A DNA stretch of 64,000 nucleotides from FEN-1219 sp963744305. Its GTDB lineage: Bacteria > Pseudomonadota > Gammaproteobacteria > Steroidobacterales > Rariloculaceae. The stretch covers positions 39,244-103,243 of the forward strand of contig CAVUTF010000023.1 in assembly GCA_963744305.1 (NCBI GenBank), written 5' to 3'. Shown one piece after another: positions 57,713 through 64,000 of this stretch. Below the pieces are notes generated by a model. That model was given only the letters and a program-made list of their open reading frames with translations, was not told the origin of the DNA and ran no database searches. Each line of letters opens with the position of its first letter. Within the stretch, counting starts at the first letter, position 1. A program made the translations under genes and the position numbers.

Positions 57713-58339
57713 TCATTTGATACTCAGCTTGTGTAGCGATCCGATGTCGCCTCTAACAAAAACGTTAAACGCTAAGGACCATCTCTCTTCGTGAGACTCG
57801 TTTGGGTCGACGGAATGTGACACGACGGATGGGAACAAGCAGATGTCATTCGTCTTCGGTTTATGGCCCCAACTTTTGCAGTTGTAGAGATTGAATGAAT
57901 CCATATCGAGATCGAGCGCTGGTGGAAACGGGACCAGACTATGAACATCTCGATGAAATACGAGATCTCCACTAGTTTCTGTAACCTTTAGGTACAAGAT
58001 CCCAGAGATCAGCGAGTTATGGTGCATGTGTGGACCAGCGGAGTGCCCACGCATATGGATATTCACCCACGAATTCGTGATGTAGAACTCGATACTGTTA
58101 TTGACGGCGAGGAGTCCTCTTCCATATAGATTGACCTCCTTCATAACAATATTGTGTACATGCTTAAATTCCGGGCGATCAAGAACGTTCTTATCGACCG
58201 AGCTCAGAAAGTTGTAAGAACCTCCCGTGGGGATGCTGGACGAATAATCTAAAGACTTGATATCGGGTCTCTCGAAATCTCCCACGTTGTTGACGTACAC
58301 AGGAGTAGAGAACAACGGAAAGATCGTTGGTTTACTCAT
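57713..58339 (-). CDS. 2OG-Fe(II) oxygenase (PF13759-type), AT-rich, probably transferred
   Basis: A 208-residue protein beginning MSKPTIFPLFSTPVYVNNVG. VNIHMRGHSAGPHMHHNSLI SGILYLKVTETSGDLVFHRD holds the HxH-type metal-binding region and SGxxYL signature of the putative 2OG-Fe(II) oxygenase family, and FPSVVSHSVDPNESHEERWS LAFNVFVRG has the second His and Arg. Such proteins are frequent in phage and marine genomes. Sampled 60-base lines (57721, 58141) have 47% and 40% G+C, far below the neighbours. It lies 90 bases from the group II intron. Confidence 0.8.
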   Translation of the reverse strand: MSKPTIFPLFSTPVYVNNVGDFERPDIKSLDYSSSIPTGGSYNFLSSVDKNVLDRPEFKHVHNIVMKEVNLYGRGLLAVNNSIEFYITNSWVNIHMRGHSAGPHMHHNSLISGILYLKVTETSGDLVFHRDVHSLVPFPPALDLDMDSFNLYNCKSWGHKPKTNDICLFPSVVSHSVDPNESHEERWSLAFNVFVRGDIGSLHKLSIK

Positions 58340-58429
58340 ACCCTGGTGCACCGACGCATCCAACTATTGATTTTCCAAAGCCAGATGTAACAGGTTTCAC
58401 TTCGGTCGTCATCTGGCAGCGCCTCGGCA

Positions 58430-60306
58430 ATCGAGTAGGGCGCGGGGTTACCCCCGCGGCCCTCTCACACCACCGTACGTGCGGTTCCGCATACGGCGGT
58501 TCAACGAACACACTGAAGGCGCTGCTGCTCGCGCAACAACGAGACCAGCCCCATGGACGTGAAGTAAGTAGCGGGCAAAGCCAAGTGCAGATGCGACGCT
58601 CCCGCGTTCCACCAAGGCCCTCGACCGTTCCCGATGCTCAGCCGTACACGATCCTCCGCCAGTCCCAGGGCACGTAGTTTGCGCGCCCGAGTGAACCGGC
58701 GTTTCCACTGCCGCCACAACACACAGCGCAGCCGCCGCCGCAGCCAACCATCCAGTTCCACCAACACACCGCCAGTCTGCGGTGAGCTGGAAGTAATTGA
58801 TCCAGCCCCGCAGCAACCGGTTGAGCCTCTCAATGGTGTGGCGCAACGACTGGCCGCGCCCTGCGCGCAGCAGTTCACGTACTCGCTGCCTCAGCCGTTG
58901 CACGCTTTGCTTGGCAATCCGCAGGCGACTGTCGCGCTGCGCGGTGACGCTGAACCCCAAGAACTTCCGTTCCCAGGGCCGCGCCACCGCGCTCTTGTGT
59001 GCGTTGACTCGCAGGTGCAAGGTATCCTTGAGGAACACCCTGATCCCGCTCATCACTCGCTCACCCGCCGCGCAACTGCCCAAGTAAATGTTGCAGTCAT
59101 CAGCGTAGCGGCAGAACGCGAGACTTCGTCTCTCAAGCTCCCGGTCCAGATCGTTCAGCAAGATGTTGGACAGCAGCGGCGACAACGGCCCGCCTTGCGG
59201 CGTGCCTTCCGTTCGCCCCTCCATCACTCCCGCTCGCCATCATTCCGGCTTCCAGGAACCGGCGGATCAGCTTCAGCACGCGTGCATCGCTGACTCCCCG
59301 CGCCACCCGCGCCATCAACACGTCGTGATCGACCCGATCGAAGAACTTCTCCAGATCGATGTCCACCACCCAGCGCTTACCTTCACGGATGTACGCTTGC
59401 GCTGTGCGCACCGCTTGATGAGCCCCTCGTCCCGGACGAAAGCCGTAGCTGTGATCCGAGAACTGCGGTTCAAATAGCGGTTGCAGAGCCAGATGCAGCG
59501 CCTGCTGGATCAGCCGATCCACCACCGTCGGCACTCCGAGTGTGCGCACTCCGCCCGTGGGCTTGGGTATGTCCACTCTTCGTACCGGCTGCGGTAAATA
59601 TCGGCCTTCCAACAGTGCTTTCTTCACGCTCGGCCAGTGCACTGCGAGCCAGTCTTTGAGCTCAGACACCGGCATCTCATCGATACCCGCCGCGCCCTTG
59701 TTCTCAACCACTCGCTGATACGCCAGCCTCATGTTGCTGCGTTCAACCACTCGCTCCATGAGCGCTCGTGGGTTCTTTCGATTTCGTTCGCCCAGATGTC
59801 GCCGTGCAGACCTCAGCACCGAGGGGCGCAGCGTCGGAGTTCCGCTCCACGCCTCGCGTCTCGGCCGCCCTCACAGGCGCTTCTGCTTCCGCAGTCCGCA
59901 TCGAGATCATCCGTCCTACTCTCGGTGTCGTCGTTCAGCCCTTCGTCGCTCGCGCAACTACTACGGCCTCTGCTGACTTCTGATAGCGCCTCCAAAGATC
60001 TCTTGATCTCTGTAGCACAGCGGCACGCCGTCAGATCTCCCCGGGTATTGCACACTGACCTTCACGCTTATGCGCGTCGGATCTACGTCACCGCGTTCCG
60101 GACACGTTTCGGGCTTTCCATCTTTTTGCCTGCTCACCCCGCGGTGCCGCCTCTATCCGCTTCCTGTTCGTCGCGCCAGCGCTTTGCTTTAGGCTTCCTT
60201 CAGACCTCCAGTCGCCCAGAGAACCCTTGCCTTCCGCTAACACTTCCCCGTGTCGGGTGTGTAGAGGACTTGCACCTCCAAGTGAGTGCGCCCTGCCGCG
60301 GCGCAC
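58430..60306 (-). mobile_element. Group II intron, IIC-like, complete
   Basis: The intron begins GTGCGCCGCGGCAGGGCGCA at 60306 and has the conserved GGAGGTGCAAGTCCTCTA segment 20 bases later. It ends CCCTACTCGAT at 58430. Domain V is the GAACCGCCGTATGCGGAACC hairpin near 58490-58505, continuing into GCACGTACGGTGGTGTGAGA. The IEP is encoded at 58501-59819. The length, 1877 bp, fits IIC introns. The 5' exon is the T tract of a terminator (60312-60336), the usual IIC target. Confidence 0.85.
58501..59819 (-). CDS. ltrA: Group II intron reverse transcriptase/maturase, frameshifted
   Basis: The intron-encoded protein. RNMRLAYQRVVENKGAAGID (domain 0/1), YLPQPVRRVDIPKPTGGVRT LGVPTVVDRLIQQAL, FSDHSYGFRPGRGAHQAV, KRWVVDIDLEKFFDRVDHDV, EGTPQGGPLSPLLSNILLND and the catalytic YADD are present. 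The maturase X domain reads LLRGWINYFQ and GWLRRRLRCVLWRQWKRRFT. No HNH endonuclease region is visible, as normal for class C. Slips occur near 59225 and 58760. ATG 59759 is an alternative start to 59819. Confidence 0.93.
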
Positions 60307-60311
60307 AAAAA

Positions 60312-60336
60312 GAACGGCGGGCCAAGCCCGCCGTTC
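60312..60336 (-). terminator. Rho-independent terminator used as intron target
   Basis: On the minus strand the stem GAACGGCGGGC/GCCCGCCGTTC with a 3-base loop is followed by TTTTT and then directly by the intron's GTGCGC. It terminates the TonB receptor gene that ends at 60359, 23 bases away. Confidence 0.85.
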
Positions 60337-60358
60337 CCTGCGTCGGATGCGTAGGCCT

Positions 60359-63300
60359 TTAGAAGCTCATCTTCAGTGCGATGTACCCGCGTCGACCGAG
60401 GATGTCGTAGTAGTCCGCGCGCGTTATGTCGGAGTTGCTGTCGACACCGGGGCGTGCTTCCACGATCACCGGATCCTCGTCGAGCAGGTTGTCGACGCCG
60501 CCGCGAAGCTCGAGCCGATCGTTGATCGAGAAACGCGCGAACATGCCGAACAAGTTGTACGAGTCGGCGCCTAGCGTCGTCGTCGCGGGATTGCGCGCCG
60601 CTTGCTCCGAGCGGATCTCCGGCAGGTATCGCCAATTGAGGCCAAGCATCGCTCGGCCATTCGCGAAGTTATAGCCAAACGTGTTGTAGAGCTTGTACTT
60701 GTACTGCGCACCGTAGTACGTCGTGCTCAGCGTATCGCGCACGTCGAGCACCGGCTCGCCGGCGGCGTCCTGGATCTTGAACTCGTCGAGGATCGTGAGC
60801 AGGCTGTTGATGAAGAACGAGCCGCCGCCGTCGCCGATGTCCCCCGTCCAGTTCACCGCGATGTCGATGCCCCTGGTCTCGAGGGTGCCGGAGTTCACGT
60901 ACGGCGCCTGCACCGTGTCGCGCTCGCCGGTTTGCGGCTGGCGCCCTATCAGGTCGCAGTATTTACCCGGATCGTTGAGCGAGTACGTGGGGTTGCTCAC
61001 GCCATCCGCGTTGAAGCACTTGCTGTACACGAACGTCGAATCGATCGTCGCAATCACGTCCGTGATCTCGATGTTGTAGAAGTCGATCGAGGCCGTGAGG
61101 TTCTCGAGATTTCCGGGCGAGTTGAATACCACGCCGAGTGTCCAGGTCTTCGCTTCCTCGACGCTGAGGTTCGGGTTGCCCCTTGGAATCTCGTTCTCGG
61201 CCAGGAAGAACGGCAGGCCGGGCCGGACGAAGCCGTTCGGACCGCTTCCGAGGTAGTTAGGCGAAAGCCGGTGTTCGTGTCGAAGGCCGAGAGGCCGTCG
61301 TTGCCCGCGTTCGTGTCGCTCCTATTGATGATTTGTCGGCAGAGGTCCTGCACCTGTAGATAGTTCGGGTTCGCGTTCGCTCCCCACTGGTTCGGTGGAC
61401 GATTGCCCCAAGTTGCCGTCGTCGAGACCTGGCACGGGTCGCCGTAGATGAAGTCGAAGACCGTATTCAGGCGGGGCCCGGCGAACAGCTCCTCAGTGTT
61501 CGGCTCGCGCGTCGCGAACTGGTAACCGCCGCGGACGTTGACGCTGTCAGTCGCCGACCAGTCGACGAGCGTTTTGTAAGTGTCGACGCCGCCGACCCTG
61601 TCGTAGTCCGAGTAGCGGTAGCCGAGCTCGAGATTCAGGCGCTCCGTCGCCGGGACCAGCAGCTCGCCGTAAATCTCCGCCACTTCCGTCGAGCCCGCCG
61701 TGTTGTTCGACACGAAGATACCGATCGGCTGCTCGATCACCGAGATGTTGTCGTTGATGCCGCCCGGCTCGTACCGGAACTTGTTCTCGCGGGCGGTCAC
61801 ACCGGCCGCAAACCGCAGCTCGCCGTTGCGCATCTCCGTGATCGCGCCCTGCAGGTTCGCCTCGGCGATGTTCTGGGTGAGCTCCCAGAGCGCGCGCGTC
61901 TTCGACTGGATGGCCTCCTGGCAACCCGCATCCGGATCGACCGTCCCGAACATCGGCAGGCCCGTCCAGCACGTCACGTCGTAGTTGCGGCCGCGCGTGA
62001 ACGCCCCGACGCCCCAGTTCGGCTGAGCCACGAGGAACTGGTAGCGCTGGAGCGAGGGCAGGTCGTCATACAACATCAGAATGTTGGTCTCACCGGTCGA
62101 GACGTACGCTTCCCAGGTCCAATCGCGATTCGTGAAGCTGCCCTCGACACCGGCCATGAGCTGGTAGACGTCGTTCTGCGTCGTCGGCGCCTGCGGCCCG
62201 CCCAAGAAATCGATTCCGCGGAAGATGTTCCAGGGCTCGCTCGGGCGCGGCCGCGAGTCAAGCAGCGCTTGCAGACCCTGAGGCAGCGGGCGCTGCCCGT
62301 CGTTCGGCACCGGCGCTGCCAGACCGTGATCGCCGGCGGGAAGCCGCCACGCGTGGTGACCTCGACGTTGGCGTACGTCGCCTGCGCGAACGCCGTGAGG
62401 TTGTCGTTCATGTCCAACGTCGCACGGCCGAACACCGACCGGCGCTCGAGCGGCGTGGCGGCCAACATGTCTACGTTCACCTGCTGCAAGCTGCCGTTCG
62501 GTTGACGGTGCACGCCTGCGAAGCCGTCGCCGTTCGCGTCGTAGCTCATGATCGGGCCGTTGTAGTTGAGCCCCCCGAGCGTGAACGGCCGGCCGTCCGG
62601 CTGGAAGTAGATTTCGCCTGCGACGCTCACGGTGCCCGGGGTGATGCCGTACGGCGCGAACAGCGCGTCGACGGCCGCCTGCGAGGGACGGTTGAGCCCA
62701 AGGACGGTGGGGTTATAGGTTACGTTGCTCGTGTTGACCGTCACCTGACCCGGCGAGTAGCCCGTCGCGTTCAAGAAGCCGCCGGTCTCGTTCGTCGATC
62801 CGCCCAGCCGTTGCGGTAGAACTCGCGATCGCGCTGCAGCACCAACTCGCGGTTGTACCCCTCGAGGCCGACCATGACGTTGCCGCGATCAGCAGTTGAC
62901 GCCAAGCAAAGTCGTGAAACGCGTTCCTCGCCGTCACCTTCCGCGGTGACGCCGCTCTGGAGGTCCATCTCGACGCCTTCGAAGTCGTCCTTCAGCACGA
63001 AGTTGACGACGCCCGCGAGAGCGTCGGCGCCGTACACGGCGGAGGCGCCGCCCGTGATCGTCTCGATGCGATCGATGGCCGCGGACGGGATCGTGTTCAA
63101 GTTCACGATCAGCGAGGCGTCTGCCGGCTGCGCCCGGCGCCCGTCGACCAGAACGAGCGTGCGGTTCGCGCCGATGCCGCGCAGGTTGATGCTCGCGGTA
63201 CCGGGCACGGACGCACCCGATCCACGTTGGGAGAATCGAACTGCGTGCCCTCCGGCACGAACTGCGGCATCTGGTTCAGCACGCTTTCGATGCTGATCGT

Positions 63301-63509
63301 GCTCGAGTTCTCGAGGCGCTGCGTGTCGACCGTCAGATCGGACTTGCGGCGTCGAAGTCGCGCCGCACGATGCGCGAGCCGGTTACGAGGATTTCGTCTT
63401 CCAACGCGGGCTCTTGAGCGCTGGCACTGGTCGTGCCGAGAATCGCCGAGATCGTCGATGCGAGCGCCGTTAGGTTGGTGCACGCTGCTAGGCGGTCATA
63501 TCGCTTCAT
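60359..63509 (-). CDS. TonB-dependent receptor, several frameshifts
   Basis: A receptor of about 1000 residues. ATG 63509 gives a signal peptide (CTNLTALASTISAILGTTSA SAQ), then EDEILVTGSRIVRRDFDAAS. The plug has INLRGIGANRTLVLVDGRRA, IDRIETITGGASAVYGADAL AGVVNFVL. The barrel includes GELLVPATERLNLELGYRYS, ATDSVNVRGGYQFATREPNT EELFAGP, and the final LLDEDPVIVEARPGVDSNSD ITRADYYDILGRRGYIALKM SF. Slips lie near 63350, 63215, 62790, 62300 and 61110. It resembles the receptor at 32215 in plug style and barrel end. Confidence 0.9.
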
Positions 63510-63864
63510 GGTCTGGTCCCCCGATTACTCGAATCAATGGATGCAGAAGCAGTCGCGAATCGGTGTACGACCGACTGTTGCCGAAAAACTTCTGCTGTGC
63601 ACCCCCCGTTTACGCGGCCGGCGGAGTCAGACGCCGGTCTCGAGTTTAGTCTGCACGACGAAAAATGGGCTAACCAGGACAGTTCTATTACTATTAGAAA
63701 TGCTGCTATGTAGCACGGTCGCAACGCCGTGCACTTTCCATGACCGACTGGAAAATGCAAGCGTTCGTGTTGGCAGCCGCAAACGCTCACGAGCCGCGCC
63801 CGGCGTTAGTCGCAGGCTCTCTTCACGGATGTCTATAATCGAGGGGAATGCAAACCGCAAGCTT
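63510..63864. other. Intergenic region, 355 bp
   Basis: Divergent spacer between the receptor and the cytochrome gene. It contains a moderately AT-rich stretch (63655-63720, with TTCTATTACTATTAGAAATG) that probably carries promoter elements. No gene or repeat was recognised. Confidence 0.4.
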
Positions 63865-64000
63865 ATGAAATTCGCCGGCGGCCTCGCGATGCTGCCCGTG
63901 GCAGGGCTGCTCGCGGGCTGCGAGCCCTCGCGCGAATCGCGGGATTGCCGAGCAGGAGCGCGACCGTCGCGCGCTACTGCTTCGAATGTCACGACGACGT
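63865..64000 (+). CDS. Lipoprotein with N-terminal cytochrome c motif, cut by window end
   Basis: ATG 63865 starts MKFAGGLAMLPVAGLLAGCE PSRESR with an evident lipobox at Cys 19. After a slip near 63945, the sequence reads ATVARYCFECHDD, a CxxCH haem-binding motif typical of planctomycete-type cytochrome c (PSCyt1) domains, often joined to DUF1592/DUF1588/DUF1595 parts. The rest lies outside the window. Confidence 0.6.
   Translation, partial: MKFAGGLAMLPVAGLLAGCEPSRESRDCRAGARPSRATASNVTTT

Overview
The window reads as a chromosomal segment of a high-GC, probably gammaproteobacterial, Gram-negative bacterium. Evidence for this is Kdo/lipid A genes, four TonB-dependent receptors, a MepK-type murein peptidase, RimO, and many exported or lipoprotein-signal proteins. 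The style (TonB receptors beside GntR regulators, DUF6152, DUF6491, DUF5916 and 'DLSGIW' proteins) recalls Steroidobacter/Woeseia-like lineages, but that placement is inference. No rRNA, tRNA or CRISPR array was seen.

Layout. 1-9.3 kb: a patatin phospholipase (-), a TetR regulator (+) with a palindromic operator, a small lipoprotein, thioredoxin reductase, a Tat-type MepK peptidase, a MacB-like export system (adaptor, ATPase, two permeases) and a VOC protein. 9.3-17.2 kb (-): an envelope/Kdo operon running waaA-like, kdsA, a transaldolase-CBS fusion, a kdsC-like phosphatase and waaA, followed by an ABC exporter and a GNAT acetyltransferase. 17.3-31.8 kb: an EAL protein with a degenerate GGDEF domain and many single metabolic genes (NAD(P)-binding, RidA, SDR, MAPEG, VOC, PhzF, M28 peptidase, MaoC, RimO, DUF1015, Rieske, GntR). 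32.2-35.2 kb: TonB receptor. 35.6-41.2 kb: a double-length UvrA carrying a REP-like inverted repeat in frame. 41.4-47.1 kb: DUF5916 protein, methyltransferase, DUF1289, amidohydrolase, carbonic anhydrase and a deleted pyrophosphatase. 47.1-57.7 kb: two TonB receptors, XRE and GntR regulators, DUF6152, a LigM/GcvT-like protein, prolyl-4-hydroxylase-like and DUF6491 proteins. 57.7-60.3 kb: an AT-rich 2OG oxygenase and a complete group II (IIC-type) intron inserted just behind a terminator. 60.4-63.5 kb: fourth TonB receptor. 63.9 kb to the end: start of a lipoprotein cytochrome c.

Most genes at about 1-17 kb, 47-50 kb and 60-63.5 kb are split among frames by single-base indels, while 17-47 kb is largely intact (uvrA is open for 5.6 kb). 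Several slips fall in homopolymers, so long-read consensus errors are the likeliest cause. Coordinates for such genes span the reconstructed gene, not one open frame.

The most interesting object is the protein at 13948-14998. An FSA-type transaldolase is joined, inside one uninterrupted frame, to the CBS pair typical of arabinose-5-phosphate isomerase KdsD. It lies between kdsA and a kdsC-like gene, and no SIS-domain KdsD is present in the window.
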